Assembly (NCBI RefSeq): GCF_014158035.1
Contig: NZ_JACFXW010000001.1
Coordinates: forward strand, 2,551,501 to 2,615,500
Source: Rhizobium sp. G21
GTDB taxonomy: Bacteria > Pseudomonadota > Alphaproteobacteria > Rhizobiales > Rhizobiaceae
DNA: 64,000 bases
Direction: 5' to 3'
A model generated the notes under the pieces. It worked only from the letters and a program-made list of their open reading frames with translations. It made no database searches and was not told the origin of the DNA. This document shows, one piece after another, positions 53,851 to 64,000 of the stretch (the stretch's first letter is position 1; every line of letters begins with the position of its first letter). The position numbers and the translations under genes were made by a program.

Positions 53851-54597
53851 ATGGCTGACTTGAGAGACTTCCAAAACCGAATGAGCAATCCCGCCGCCGC
53901 GCGCGCGGATGCCGATATCGACCAGGGTCTGCGCTCTTACATGCTCCGCGTCTACAACCTGATGGCGCTGGGCGTGGCGTTGACCGCCGTGGTGGCCTAC
54001 GCCTTCTCCGCAATGGCGGTGTCGGGCGGACAACTGACCGCGTTCGGTCAGGCGATCTATATGAGCCCGCTGAAATATGTGGTGATGTTCGCGCCGCTGG
54101 CTCTGGTGTTCTTCCTGTCCTTCCGAATTGAGAAGATGAGCCTGGCGTCGGCGCAGATGACCTTCTGGGCCTATGCCGCGCTCGTGGGCGCTTCGCTGTC
54201 GTCGATCTTTCTGGTCTACACCGACGCTTCGATCGTGCAAACCTTCGCCGTGACCGCAGCCTCGTTCGGCGCGCTGTCGCTCTATGGCTACACCACCAAG
54301 CGCAGCCTGTCGGGCATGGGCTCGTTCCTGATGATGGGTCTGTTCGGCCTGATCATCGCCTCGCTCGTCAATCTCTTCCTGCAGTCGTCGGCGCTTGATT
54401 TCGCGGTCTCGGTGATCGGCGTGCTGGTGTTCGCCGGCCTGACCGCCTGGGACACGCAGCGCATCAAGGAAATGTACTGGGAAGCCGATGGCGTCGAAGT
54501 GGCCGGCAAGAAGGCCGTCATGGGCGCGCTCAGCCTCTATATGGACTTCATCAACCTCTTCCTTTTCATGTTGCGCTTCCTGGGCAACCGCGAGTAA
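53851..54597 (+). CDS. Bax inhibitor-1/YccA family membrane protein (YbhL type)
   Basis: Membrane protein of 248 residues with about seven hydrophobic segments starting near residue 30, and the family features YMLRVYNLMALGVALTAVVA and YTTKRSLSGMGSFLMMGL. The C-terminal SLYMDFINLFLFMLRFLG carries the family aspartate. Homologues act as pH-sensitive calcium leak channels. Start at 53851 has AGAGGAAA immediately upstream; a longer frame from 53692 would read through the leader structure and is rejected. Confidence 0.93.
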   Translation: MADLRDFQNRMSNPAAARADADIDQGLRSYMLRVYNLMALGVALTAVVAYAFSAMAVSGGQLTAFGQAIYMSPLKYVVMFAPLALVFFLSFRIEKMSLASAQMTFWAYAALVGASLSSIFLVYTDASIVQTFAVTAASFGALSLYGYTTKRSLSGMGSFLMMGLFGLIIASLVNLFLQSSALDFAVSVIGVLVFAGLTAWDTQRIKEMYWEADGVEVAGKKAVMGALSLYMDFINLFLFMLRFLGNRE

Positions 54598-54621
54598 GAC
54601 CTGCTGAAGTCATGACCATCG

Positions 54622-54649
54622 AAGGGCGGCAGTCATGCCGCCCTTTTTT
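54622..54649 (+). terminator. Rho-independent terminator of the bax inhibitor gene
   Basis: A perfect 10-bp stem (54622-54631 with 54636-54645, GTCA loop) is followed by a T run reaching 54649. It lies 25 bases after the stop codon. Confidence 0.85.
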
Positions 54650-54663
54650 AATGCGAGGCAGCC

Positions 54664-55212
54664 ATGAAGATCAGCCTGCGCGACGCCACCGTCGCCGATA
54701 TTCCCGCCATCACCGCGATCTATCGCGAATCGGTGCTCAACGGCATCGGCACCTATGAGCTCGAGCCGCCGACAGAAGCCGAAATGCTCGCCCGCTTCGA
54801 CACAGTCACCGGCCAGAACTATCCTTATCTCGTGGCTGTGAATGCGTCAGGTAATGTGGTCGGCTATGCCTATGGCTCGCCCTTCCGCACCCGGCCGGCC
54901 TATCGCTATCTCGTCGAGGATTCGATCTATGTGGCCGCCGACGGTCGCGGCCTGGGCGTCGGCTCGACTTTGCTCGATGCTCTGATGAGCCGCAGCGCCG
55001 AACTCGGCCTGCGCCAGATGATCGCCGTAATCGGCGGCGGCAACCCCGCTTCGGTGGCGCTGCACGAAAAAGCCGGCTTCAAGCATGTCGGCCGCATGCC
55101 CGCCTCCGGCTTCAAATTCGGCCAATGGGTCGACACGGTGCTGATGCAGCTCGAACTCGGCGAAGGTGCGACCACGCTTCCCGCAGCCGAGCCCAACCTG
55201 CGCCAGCCTTGA
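54664..55212 (+). CDS. GNAT N-acetyltransferase (phosphinothricin acetyltransferase-like)
   Basis: Acetyltransferase of 182 residues resembling the Pat/YncA group. It starts MKISLRDATVADIPAI and has YRESVLNGIGTYELEPP, GYAYGSPFRTRPAYRY, the acetyl-CoA loop DGRGLGVGSTLLDAL, and EKAGFKHVGRMPASGFKF. Homologues acetylate methionine sulfoximine or phosphinothricin-like amino acids, a detoxifying role that is only inferred. Own short leader after the bax inhibitor terminator. Confidence 0.9.
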   Translation: MKISLRDATVADIPAITAIYRESVLNGIGTYELEPPTEAEMLARFDTVTGQNYPYLVAVNASGNVVGYAYGSPFRTRPAYRYLVEDSIYVAADGRGLGVGSTLLDALMSRSAELGLRQMIAVIGGGNPASVALHEKAGFKHVGRMPASGFKFGQWVDTVLMQLELGEGATTLPAAEPNLRQP

Positions 55213-55221
55213 TCTCCCGGC

Positions 55222-55428
55222 TTATTGTTCCGACAGCTTGATATCCGGGTGATAGTCCTTGCCCGGAACGTCCTTCACCACGGCCTGGCCGGCCATCATC
55301 TGGCCGGTCGCGCTGTTGAAGGTCAGCGATGGCGACCCATGCAGATCCCAGCCTTTGTTGAGCGCGTCTGTGACGCGGTGGCAGAAGGAGGAGTCGTCGG
55401 GGCCGGTGAGGAAACGATAGACTTTCAA
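55222..55428 (-). CDS. DUF1737 domain protein
   Basis: Small protein of 68 residues with the DUF1737 pattern YRFLTGPDDSSFCHRV, GWDLHGSPSLTFN and MMAGQAVVK. Function unknown. The start overlaps the stop of the CitE-like gene by four bases, so it is the second gene of a two-gene operon and is translationally coupled. Confidence 0.9.
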   Translation of the reverse strand: MKVYRFLTGPDDSSFCHRVTDALNKGWDLHGSPSLTFNSATGQMMAGQAVVKDVPGKDYHPDIKLSEQ

Positions 55429-56321
55429 GGATCTCTCCGTGCGATGAGGTCTGCCCGCGCCTTCAGCGCCAGGGCCTGTTCATAATGAAGCCGTTCGACC
55501 ATGCGGCCGCCGATGTCAAGCGCGTTCACCTGCTCCGCGCCCGGCGCGGTGAAGCCGGCGATGATCTCGTCGGCCTCGGCGATTTCGTCGGCCGAGGGGC
55601 GGTAGCGGGCATTGGCCGCCGGGATCTGGGCCGGATGGATCAGCATCTTGCCGTCGAAGCCCATGGCGCGACCCGTCGCGCATTCCCGGTCGAAGCGCTC
55701 GAGATCGCGAAAATCGTTGGAGACCGCGTCGATGACGCGAAGGCCATAGGCGCGGCCGGCCAGCACCACCTGCATCAGCCAGGGCATGACGAAGGTTCTG
55801 TCGGGATCGGGCAGCACGCCGGTCTCCTTGCGGAGATCGTTGAGGCCGACAACCAGCGCGTCGAGACGTCCGCCAGCGATGCGCCCGGTCTCGGCGATCG
55901 CGCCGGCGTTGAGGATGGAGAGCGGCGTTTCCATCATCGCCCAGACGCGGACCGTGTCCGGAGCATCATTGTCGGCCAGATAGCCGGCGATCTCCAGGAT
56001 ATCTCCCGGCGAGCGCACTTTCGGGATCAGCACCGCGTCGGGGTTGGTCTCCAGAACCAGCGCCAGATCATTCGCCGCGTGGCGCGAGGCGAGATCGTTG
56101 ATGCGGATGATCCGCTCGACGCCCTCCATGGGCGGCCCTTGAAAGAAGGCGCGGATCTTGTCGCGCGCCGTCGCCTTCTCGCCCTCGGCGACGGCGTCTT
56201 CGAGATCGAGAATCACCGCATCCATACTGAGCGACGGCAGTTTGGCGATGGCGCGTTCGTTGGAGCCGGGCAGGCAGAGAATCGAACGGGAGGGCCTCGA
56301 AGGGCGAAGATCATGTGTCAT
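55425..56321 (-). CDS. CoA ester lyase (CitE/HpcH-HpaI family)
   Basis: CitE-like beta subunit homologue of 298 residues, probably acting on a malyl- or citramalyl-type CoA thioester. It has RSILCLPGSNERAI, the Mg site AVILDLEDAVAEGEK, IPKVRSPGDI and VGLNDLRKETG, and MGFDGKMLIHPAQIPAAN. No citDFG genes are nearby, so it is a stand-alone lyase and not part of citrate lyase. The start at 56321 is chosen; 56513 adds unrelated sequence. Confidence 0.88.
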   Translation of the reverse strand: MTHDLRPSRPSRSILCLPGSNERAIAKLPSLSMDAVILDLEDAVAEGEKATARDKIRAFFQGPPMEGVERIIRINDLASRHAANDLALVLETNPDAVLIPKVRSPGDILEIAGYLADNDAPDTVRVWAMMETPLSILNAGAIAETGRIAGGRLDALVVGLNDLRKETGVLPDPDRTFVMPWLMQVVLAGRAYGLRVIDAVSNDFRDLERFDRECATGRAMGFDGKMLIHPAQIPAANARYRPSADEIAEADEIIAGFTAPGAEQVNALDIGGRMVERLHYEQALALKARADLIARRDP

Positions 56322-56436
56322 CCGCCATTTATGGCCAATGGCGCAGAGGCGATCAAGAATAACTCGGCGCCGTGCGACCCTCTGACCCTTGCAAATCGCG
56401 GCTTTCTCGCCCACATTACCTCGAGAAGGAGTGGTG

Positions 56437-56700
56437 ATGACCATGAAAAGCGTTCGTTCTTTCTTCCTGACCCTGGCAGGCCTGACGATGGTCGCCGTCG
56501 CCGCCGTGTTCACCGCATCGATCGGCCTTGCCCTGATCGGCGCTATGGCGGTTCTGGCGTTTGGCTACTGGCTTTCGGCAATGATCGATTCGGGAGCGAC
56601 ACAGCAGCCGGCCCGTGTCTATGCGCGCTATCGCGCCCGTCAGCGCGAAGAGGCTATGCGGGTCTGGAACGACGGCAAGGGCACCATCATCGACATGTGA
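56437..56700 (+). CDS. Hypothetical small membrane protein
   Basis: Protein of 87 residues. A long hydrophobic stretch (about 9-50) suggests two membrane helices, followed by a basic, arginine-rich tail (YARYRARQREEAMRVW) that should face the cytoplasm. I do not recognise the family. GAAGGAG at 56425-56431 precedes the ATG at 56437. It has its own terminator and lies before the moxR gene. Confidence 0.75.
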   Translation: MTMKSVRSFFLTLAGLTMVAVAAVFTASIGLALIGAMAVLAFGYWLSAMIDSGATQQPARVYARYRARQREEAMRVWNDGKGTIIDM

Positions 56701-56732
56701 CGGCGCGGCCGGGCGAGAACCCAGGCCGATCG

Positions 56733-56758
56733 AAGGCGGACATGCGTTCCGCCTTTTT
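56733..56758 (+). terminator. Rho-independent terminator before moxR
   Basis: An 8-bp stem (56733-56740 with 56748-56755, 7-base loop) is followed by a short T run. It ends the small membrane protein transcript 33 bases after its stop. Confidence 0.75.
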
Positions 56759-56808
56759 GTATCCTACATTCGCCGTACAGACTGTTTTTCAGACGCCCAG
56801 AGCCTGAC

Positions 56809-57651
56809 ATGCAATTCACCGGAACCGACAGCTATATCGCCGACAAGGACCTGACGGTCGCGGTCAACGCCGCTATCCGGCTGGAACGTCCTTTGCTGGT
56901 CAAGGGGGAGCCGGGCACCGGCAAGACCGAACTCGCCCGGCAGATCGCCCAAAGCCTCGGCCTGAAATTCATCGAATGGAACGTCAAGTCGACGACCAAG
57001 GCGCAGCAGGGTCTTTACGATTACGACGCCGTGTCGCGGCTGCGCGACAGCCAGCTCGGCGATGTCAGGGTTCAAGACATCCGCAACTATATCCGCAAGG
57101 GCAAGCTCTGGGAGGCGTTCGAGGCCTCCGAGCGCGTTGTGCTGCTGATCGACGAGATCGACAAAGCCGATATCGAATTCCCCAACGATCTCCTGCAGGA
57201 GCTCGACCGGATGGAATTTCATGTTTACGAGACGAATGAGACGATCAAGGCGCTGCATCGCCCGATCGTCATCATCACGTCGAACAACGAGAAGGAACTG
57301 CCGGACGCCTTCCTGCGCCGTTGCTTCTTCCATTTCATCCGCTTTCCCGACGCAGAGACGCTCGGCCGCATCGTCGAGGTGCATTATCCCGGCATCAAGC
57401 AGCGTCTCCTGCACTCGGCCCTGACCCGGTTTTTCGAGATCCGCGAAACGCCAGGGCTCAAGAAGAAGCCGTCGACGTCCGAAGCGCTCGACTGGATCCG
57501 GCTGCTGGTGTCGGAGGATGTGGAGCCCGAGACGCTGGCGGCCAATCCCGCCAATGCTCTGCCGCGTCTGCATGGCGCGCTCCTCAAAAAGGAGCAGGAT
57601 GTGCATCTCTTCGAACGGCTCGCCTTCATGGCGCGGCGCGAGATGCGTTAG
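56809..57651 (+). CDS. MoxR-type AAA ATPase
   Basis: AAA+ ATPase of the MoxR group (280 residues). Walker A is GEPGTGKTELA (about 31-41), Walker B is VLLIDEIDKADIEF, sensor 1 is IVIITSNNEKELPDAF, followed by the arginine-finger segment LRRCFFHFIRFP. MoxR ATPases pair with VWA-domain proteins to mature enzymes, as with CO dehydrogenase. The likely VWA partner is at 58815, separated here by metA. Confidence 0.92.
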   Translation: MQFTGTDSYIADKDLTVAVNAAIRLERPLLVKGEPGTGKTELARQIAQSLGLKFIEWNVKSTTKAQQGLYDYDAVSRLRDSQLGDVRVQDIRNYIRKGKLWEAFEASERVVLLIDEIDKADIEFPNDLLQELDRMEFHVYETNETIKALHRPIVIITSNNEKELPDAFLRRCFFHFIRFPDAETLGRIVEVHYPGIKQRLLHSALTRFFEIRETPGLKKKPSTSEALDWIRLLVSEDVEPETLAANPANALPRLHGALLKKEQDVHLFERLAFMARREMR

Positions 57652-57704
57652 GGCGAGAAGCCCTGAGCAAGCTTTTCGCCCGTAAATCATCTGCTTTCAT
57701 CACA

Positions 57705-57731
57705 TTGAAAATTGGCGTCGCCCGGTATATG
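57705..57731 (+). promoter_or_regulatory. Candidate metA promoter
   Basis: TTGAAA (57705-57710) and TATATG (57726-57731) are 15 bases apart, slightly short. Transcription from here would begin just before the riboswitch aptamer at 57743, which is the position expected for its promoter. Confidence 0.4.
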
Positions 57732-57742
57732 ACAAGTCAAAC

Positions 57743-57796
57743 CGTGGTGATTTGCCGGCCGGCTTGCAGCCACGTTAAACAATTTGCTAAATAGGG
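57743..57796 (+). ncRNA. SAM-II riboswitch (metA leader)
   Basis: The segment matches the SAM-II (metA) aptamer. Stem CGTGG (57743-57747) pairs with CCACG (57770-57774), and the conserved TGATTT lies just after the first strand. TTGCAGCCACG and TTAAACAATTTGCTAAATAGGG-type 3' elements follow, with the GCTAAA pseudoknot strand at 57786-57791. SAM-II is a known alphaproteobacterial riboswitch that lowers translation when S-adenosylmethionine is high. It lies 66 bases before the metA start. Confidence 0.9.
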
Positions 57797-57862
57797 CCAC
57801 CGCGCGAAGGGGCGAGGGGACCGGCGAATTGTATTTCGGCGCCGGCGTTAAGGAGTGCCCCG

Positions 57863-58810
57863 ATGCCCATCAAGATTCCCGACCAACTGCCTGCGTTCCA
57901 GACCCTCGTTCAGGAAGGCGTGCCCGTGATGACCGATTCGGTCGCCATCCGGCAGGACATTCGTCCGCTGCAGATCGGTCTTCTCAACCTGATGCCCAAC
58001 AAGATCAAGACGGAGATCCAGATCGCCCGTCTGGTCGGCGCGTCGCCTTTGCAGGTGGAGCTGTCGCTCGTCCGCGTCGGCGGCCACAAGTCCAAGAACA
58101 CATCCGAGGATCATCTCCTGTCCTTCTACAAGACCTGGGACGAGGTGAAGGACCGCAAGTTCGACGGCTTCATCATCACCGGCGCGCCGGTGGAACTGCT
58201 GGATTACGAGGACGTCACCTATTGGGACGAGATGAAGGCGATCTTCGACTGGACCGAGACCAATGTCCATTCGACGCTGAACATCTGCTGGGGCGCGATG
58301 GCGGCGATCTATCACTTCCACAAAGTGCCGAAATACACGCTCACGGAAAAAGCCTTCGGCGTCTACCGCCACCGCAACCTCAATCCGGCCTCACCCTATC
58401 TTCTCGGCTTTTCCGACGATTTCGCCGTGCCGGTGTCGCGCTGGACGGAAGTGCTGCGCAAGGACATGGATCCGAAATCGGGGCTGGAGGTTCTGATGAC
58501 CTCGCATGAGACGGGTGTCTGCATGGTGGCCGAAAAGCGCGGCAACCGGCTCTATATGTTCAATCACGTCGAATATGACTCCACCTCGCTGGCGGACGAA
58601 TATTTCCGCGACCAGGCGGCGGGCGTGCCGGTCAAGCTGCCGGAAAACTATTTCCCGGACAATGATCCGTCCAAGCAGCCGCTCAATCGCTGGCGGAGCC
58701 ATGCGCATCTTCTGTTCGGCAACTGGATCAACCAGGTCTATCAGACGACGGAATACAATCTCGCCGATATCGGGCAGCGCGAGCTTCGGGCCGACATGGA
58801 GATCGCCTGA
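57863..58810 (+). CDS. metA: Homoserine O-acyltransferase MetA (predicted acetyltransferase)
   Basis: First enzyme of methionine synthesis from homoserine (315 residues). Active-site Cys142 lies in NICWGAM, Lys47 in MPNKIK, and the His-x-Glu pair in FNHVEYD. Residue 111 is Glu (in [12 protein letters not shown]), which in characterised MetA enzymes goes with acetyl-CoA use, while Gly111 goes with succinyl-CoA. An annotation as succinyltransferase is therefore doubtful. It is controlled by the SAM-II riboswitch just upstream and followed by the VWA gene after 4 bases. Confidence 0.95.
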   Translation: MPIKIPDQLPAFQTLVQEGVPVMTDSVAIRQDIRPLQIGLLNLMPNKIKTEIQIARLVGASPLQVELSLVRVGGHKSKNTSEDHLLSFYKTWDEVKDRKFDGFIITGAPVELLDYEDVTYWDEMKAIFDWTETNVHSTLNICWGAMAAIYHFHKVPKYTLTEKAFGVYRHRNLNPASPYLLGFSDDFAVPVSRWTEVLRKDMDPKSGLEVLMTSHETGVCMVAEKRGNRLYMFNHVEYDSTSLADEYFRDQAAGVPVKLPENYFPDNDPSKQPLNRWRSHAHLLFGNWINQVYQTTEYNLADIGQRELRADMEIA

Positions 58811-58814
58811 AATC

Positions 58815-60005
58815 ATGTTCCTGCCCTTCTTCCTCGAACTCAAATCGGCTCAGGTCCCCGTCACGCTGCGGGAATATCTGACGCTGCTCGAGGCGGTGAA
58901 GGAGGGCGTGGCCGATTTCGACGTCGAGGCGTTCTATTATCTTTCCCGCGCCGCGCTGGTGAAGGACGAACGCTTCATCGACCGTTTCGACCGCGTGTTC
59001 GCCCATGTCTTTCGCGGCGTCATCGGCCAAGGTGAGACCTCTGGCGAGGCGAGCAACCCTGTCGATCTGCCGGAGGAATGGCTGCGGCGGCTCGCCGACC
59101 GCCATCTGTCCGAAGAGGAGAAGGCGCTGGTCGAAAGTCTCGGCGGCTTCGACAAATTGATGGAGACACTGAGGCAGCGGCTTGCCGAGCAGAAGGAGCG
59201 GCATCAGGGCGGCAACAAATGGATCGGAACCGGCGGAACCTCGCCCTTCGGCGCCGGCGGATTCAATCCCGAAGGCGTGCGTATCGGCCAGACGGAAAGC
59301 CGGCATCGCAAGGCTGTGAAGGTCTGGGACGAGCGGCATTTCCGCAATCTCGACGATACGGTCGAACTCGGCACGCGCAATATCAAGGTGGCGCTGAAGC
59401 GGCTGCGGCGTTGGGTGCGCGCCGGCGCCGCCGAAGAGCTCGATCTCGACGGCACGATCCGCGCCACCGCCGAACATGGCTGGCTCGACATCCAGACAAG
59501 ACCGGAGCGGCGCAACCGCGTGAAGCTTCTGATGTTTTTCGACATCGGCGGCTCGATGGACGATCATGTGAAGGTCGCCGAAGAGCTGTTTTCGGCCGCT
59601 CGCTCCGAATTCCGCCAACTCGAATACTTCTACTTCCACAACTGTCTCTATGAGGGCGTGTGGAAGGACAATCTCCGCCGTCGCGTCTCGGTCATCCCCA
59701 CCGAGGAGGTGCTTCACACCTATGGTCCCGACTACAAAGTGGTGTTCGTCGGCGACGCGGCGATGAGCCCCTATGAGATCAACATGGTCGGCGGTTCGGT
59801 CGAACATTGGAACCGCGAGCCGGGCGCTGTCTGGCTCGACCGGGTCACGGGCCATTTCCGCAAATGGGCCTGGCTCAATCCGCTGCCCGAAAGCCAATGG
59901 GGCTATACGCAGTCGATCGCCATGATCCGGCAATTGTTCGCCGGCAAAATGTATCCGCTCACCTTGGGTGGTTTGGAGGCTGCGGCAAAAGAACTGTCGC
60001 GCTGA
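58815..60005 (+). CDS. VWA domain protein (CoxE-like)
   Basis: CoxE-like von Willebrand A protein of 396 residues. The N-terminal half is a helical region; the VWA core begins near 240, with LLMFFDIGGSMDDHVKV as the MIDAS start (DxGxS, with the middle Ser replaced by Gly as in CoxE-type proteins), and VVFVGDAAMSPYEI further on. It probably works with the MoxR ATPase at 56809. It starts only 4 bases after metA, so it is in the same transcript under the riboswitch. Confidence 0.92.
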   Translation: MFLPFFLELKSAQVPVTLREYLTLLEAVKEGVADFDVEAFYYLSRAALVKDERFIDRFDRVFAHVFRGVIGQGETSGEASNPVDLPEEWLRRLADRHLSEEEKALVESLGGFDKLMETLRQRLAEQKERHQGGNKWIGTGGTSPFGAGGFNPEGVRIGQTESRHRKAVKVWDERHFRNLDDTVELGTRNIKVALKRLRRWVRAGAAEELDLDGTIRATAEHGWLDIQTRPERRNRVKLLMFFDIGGSMDDHVKVAEELFSAARSEFRQLEYFYFHNCLYEGVWKDNLRRRVSVIPTEEVLHTYGPDYKVVFVGDAAMSPYEINMVGGSVEHWNREPGAVWLDRVTGHFRKWAWLNPLPESQWGYTQSIAMIRQLFAGKMYPLTLGGLEAAAKELSR

Positions 60006-60115
60006 GCATCTGCCGATCTTGACTTCAGCTGTCACAAGGCCGAACTGACACTCCTGCGTATAAGGCCGAAAGCCTCGCGTCGGTGAAGCCGGCGCCGGAA
60101 CGAAGGAGCGTCGCG

Positions 60116-60865
60116 ATGACCGAAGCCGCCAAGACCACCATCGATCAGTCCGAAGTCGATCGCTTCTCCGCCATGGCGGCGGAATGGTGGAGCCCGACCG
60201 GCAAGTTCCGGCCGCTCCATAAATTCAATCCGGTGCGCATCGAGTATATTCGCGACAGGGTATCGGTCCACTTCGGTCGTGACCCCAAGGCGCATCTGCC
60301 GCTGAGCGGTCTTCGGGTGCTCGATATCGGCTGCGGCGGCGGTCTGCTGTCCGAACCCGTGGCGCGGATGGGCGCAAGCGTCGTCGGCGCGGATGCGTCT
60401 GAAAAGAATATCGGCATCGCCCGCACCCATGCCGAACAGTCGGGCGTCGCCGTCGATTATCGCGCCGTCACCGCCGAACAATTGGCGGCGGACGGCGAGC
60501 AGTTCGACGTCGTGCTCAACATGGAAGTCGTCGAGCATGTCGCCGACGTCGCTTTCTTCATGGAGACCTGCGCCTCGCTGGTCAAACCGGGCGGGCTGAT
60601 GTTCGTCGCGACCATCAACCGTACGCTGAAAGCTGCAGCTCTTGCCATCGTCGGCGCCGAATATGTGCTGCGCTGGCTGCCGCGCGGCACGCATCAATAT
60701 GAGAAGCTGGTGCGCCCCGAGGAAATCGAAGCGCCTCTCGGCATGGGCGGCATGTCGGTCACCGAGCGCACCGGCGTGTTCTTCAATCCTCTCCAGAACC
60801 AGTGGAACTTGTCCAAGGACATGGACGTGAATTACATGCTGGTGGCGGAAAAGAAACCGCTTTAA
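60116..60865 (+). CDS. ubiG: Ubiquinone biosynthesis O-methyltransferase UbiG
   Basis: SAM-dependent O-methyltransferase (249 residues) for two steps of ubiquinone synthesis. It has [20 protein letters not shown], the SAM loop [31 protein letters not shown], and the membrane-lipid-linked segment [18 protein letters not shown]. Full length. The start at 60116 (MTEAAKT) is preferred over 60083; GAAGGAG is just upstream. It converges with the sulfotransferase gene. Confidence 0.95.
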   Translation: MTEAAKTTIDQSEVDRFSAMAAEWWSPTGKFRPLHKFNPVRIEYIRDRVSVHFGRDPKAHLPLSGLRVLDIGCGGGLLSEPVARMGASVVGADASEKNIGIARTHAEQSGVAVDYRAVTAEQLAADGEQFDVVLNMEVVEHVADVAFFMETCASLVKPGGLMFVATINRTLKAAALAIVGAEYVLRWLPRGTHQYEKLVRPEEIEAPLGMGGMSVTERTGVFFNPLQNQWNLSKDMDVNYMLVAEKKPL

Positions 60866-60874
60866 ACGTCGACG

Positions 60875-61681
60875 TCAGACGGTGTAACCGAAGCGCTCGA
60901 TGATCAGCCAGTCGCGTTTCGCGACGAGATCGATGGTCTCGGGGTCGTAATAATAGCCATACTTGGCGTGTTCACGGGCATTGGTCTTGCCGATCGCCTC
61001 CAGGTCTTCCATCGACACCGGCTTGCCGATGTCCTGTAGAAGCCCATGAAGATCCTGGTTCAGCCTTTCCATGCGCAGAATGCGGCTGGCGATGCTATGC
61101 CGCTCCATAAAGGCGTGGATGCCGTCACGGCTATCCGCCTGACGCCCCGTCGCGTTCCAGGCGTTGAACTCCGTCGTGAGCGCCAGGAACCGGAACGTCA
61201 TGAAGCCAACTTCATGGCGTATGGCGCTCGATGCATAGCCCTCCTTGGCGATGGACCGGCCTTCGTCGCCGAGAAGCAGCGTCAGCCATCGCCGAAAGTT
61301 CTCCTGGTTTGCGGCGTCCGAATAGAGCTTCCGCCATTGCGGATGTCGGCCGATGCGCCCAAAAGCCCGTCCTGTCGCCGCAAGACCCGCAGCCCAGCCG
61401 GAATGCCGCGCCGCATGCCTGATTTCGCTGAAGGGCGCATGCATCAGATAGCGCGCAAAACCGCCCGAGCCCGAACAACCGAAGGTCCACAGCGACACAT
61501 ACCAGTCCCAGGGATTGCGGATCGAGGACACGATCAGACGGTCCTTGACGCTTTCGAAATCGGTGAGTTGTTCATGCCGCTCGCCGGTCTTGCCGCCGAC
61601 GTAACGCTTCAGCACCTGGCGCACATGGGTGCTGCCGGTCTTCTGCATTTCCAGATAGACGACCTTCTTGGAGATGAACAT
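60875..61681 (-). CDS. Sulfotransferase family protein
   Basis: Predicted PAPS-dependent sulfotransferase (268 residues). Near the N-terminus it has YLEMQKTGSTHVRQVL, matching the 5'-phosphosulfate loop, and VSSIRNPWDWYVSLW, matching the 3'-phosphate binding block. The rest is less typical, so the acceptor (lipid, polysaccharide or protein) is open. The start MFISKKVVY at 61681 avoids a long non-homologous extension to 61909. It follows the secA terminator and is probably monocistronic. Confidence 0.8.
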   Translation of the reverse strand: MFISKKVVYLEMQKTGSTHVRQVLKRYVGGKTGERHEQLTDFESVKDRLIVSSIRNPWDWYVSLWTFGCSGSGGFARYLMHAPFSEIRHAARHSGWAAGLAATGRAFGRIGRHPQWRKLYSDAANQENFRRWLTLLLGDEGRSIAKEGYASSAIRHEVGFMTFRFLALTTEFNAWNATGRQADSRDGIHAFMERHSIASRILRMERLNQDLHGLLQDIGKPVSMEDLEAIGKTNAREHAKYGYYYDPETIDLVAKRDWLIIERFGYTV

Positions 61682-61740
61682 GCCTTTGGGTCCGATTGCG
61701 AGTATCCGTCGCGCCTTCTTGGCGCGCTCCGCGGCCGATG

Positions 61741-61776
61741 TAAATAAAAAGCCGCGCGGCCATGCGGCCGCGCGGC
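61741..61776 (-). terminator. Rho-independent terminator of secA
   Basis: A perfect 11-bp GC stem (61751-61761 with 61766-61776, 4-base loop) is followed on the minus strand by five T and an AT-rich tail. It lies 24 bases after the secA stop. Confidence 0.85.
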
Positions 61777-61799
61777 TTCGTCTGACATTATAGGCGATC

Positions 61800-64000
<2,201 letters not shown>

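Overview
The window is a stretch of alphaproteobacterial chromosome, most likely from the Hyphomicrobiales (Rhizobiales). The evidence is gene content and order: sdhCDAB, an Omp19-like lipoprotein and zapE followed by mdh-sucCDAB-...-lpd; hemC-hemD-mic60-hemY; an IalB-family protein next to rlmN; a SAM-II riboswitch in front of metA; and a bax inhibitor (ybhL-type) gene with a structured leader. The DNA is GC-rich and gene-dense. I see no tRNA, rRNA, CRISPR array, prophage, transposase or integron. No gap between genes exceeds 300 bases (the longest is about 260). Nearly everything is core metabolism or housekeeping.

Layout. 1-17.0 kb: the TCA block, with succinate dehydrogenase (sdhCDAB), an Omp19-like protease-inhibitor lipoprotein, zapE, mdh, sucCD, sucAB, four small accessory genes (MAPEG, LysE-type exporter, a secreted protein, an SDR) and lpd (E3). 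17.0-23.2 kb: cytochrome b561, then a minus-strand series of TraB/GumN, xerC, METTL20-like methyltransferase, EVE protein, YciI, gpsA and tsaD. 23.2-29.0 kb: hemC, hemD, alphaproteobacterial Mic60, hemY, a TerB protein and a class I glutamine amidotransferase. 29-41.9 kb: MFS, yggT, yggU, ppa, a secreted protein, GNAT, typA, phoD, M3 peptidase, marR plus Bcr-type efflux, argG. 42.2-45.3 kb: a small accessory segment (SDR, LysE exporter, ECF42-type sigma factor with its DGPF partner). 45.6-54.6 kb: rlmN, ialB, ykvA, phhB, a tyrosine phosphatase, thpR, an arylesterase with its ybbA/ybbP-like ABC pair, and a bax inhibitor. 54.7-64 kb: GNAT, DUF1737, a CitE-like lyase, a moxR-metA-VWA cluster with a SAM-II riboswitch, ubiG, a sulfotransferase and the 3' part of secA.

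Functional links. The first 17 kb supply complex II, malate dehydrogenase, succinyl-CoA synthetase and the whole 2-oxoglutarate dehydrogenase complex. The hem genes make uroporphyrinogen III and sit beside membrane-organising proteins. MetA carries Glu111, which predicts acetyl-CoA rather than succinyl-CoA use.

Data quality. Seven genes, including the normally essential ppa, are interrupted by single-base frameshifts. Eight of the nine events look like loss of one base from a homopolymer. This is best read as uncorrected sequencing error, not gene decay; those genes are listed as pseudogene but are probably intact in the organism. I did not find a convincing undescribed system. The points most worth a second look are the riboswitch-metA-VWA linkage, the structured leader of the bax inhibitor gene, the hairpins at consecutive suc junctions, and the METTL20-like methyltransferase overlapping an EVE gene.
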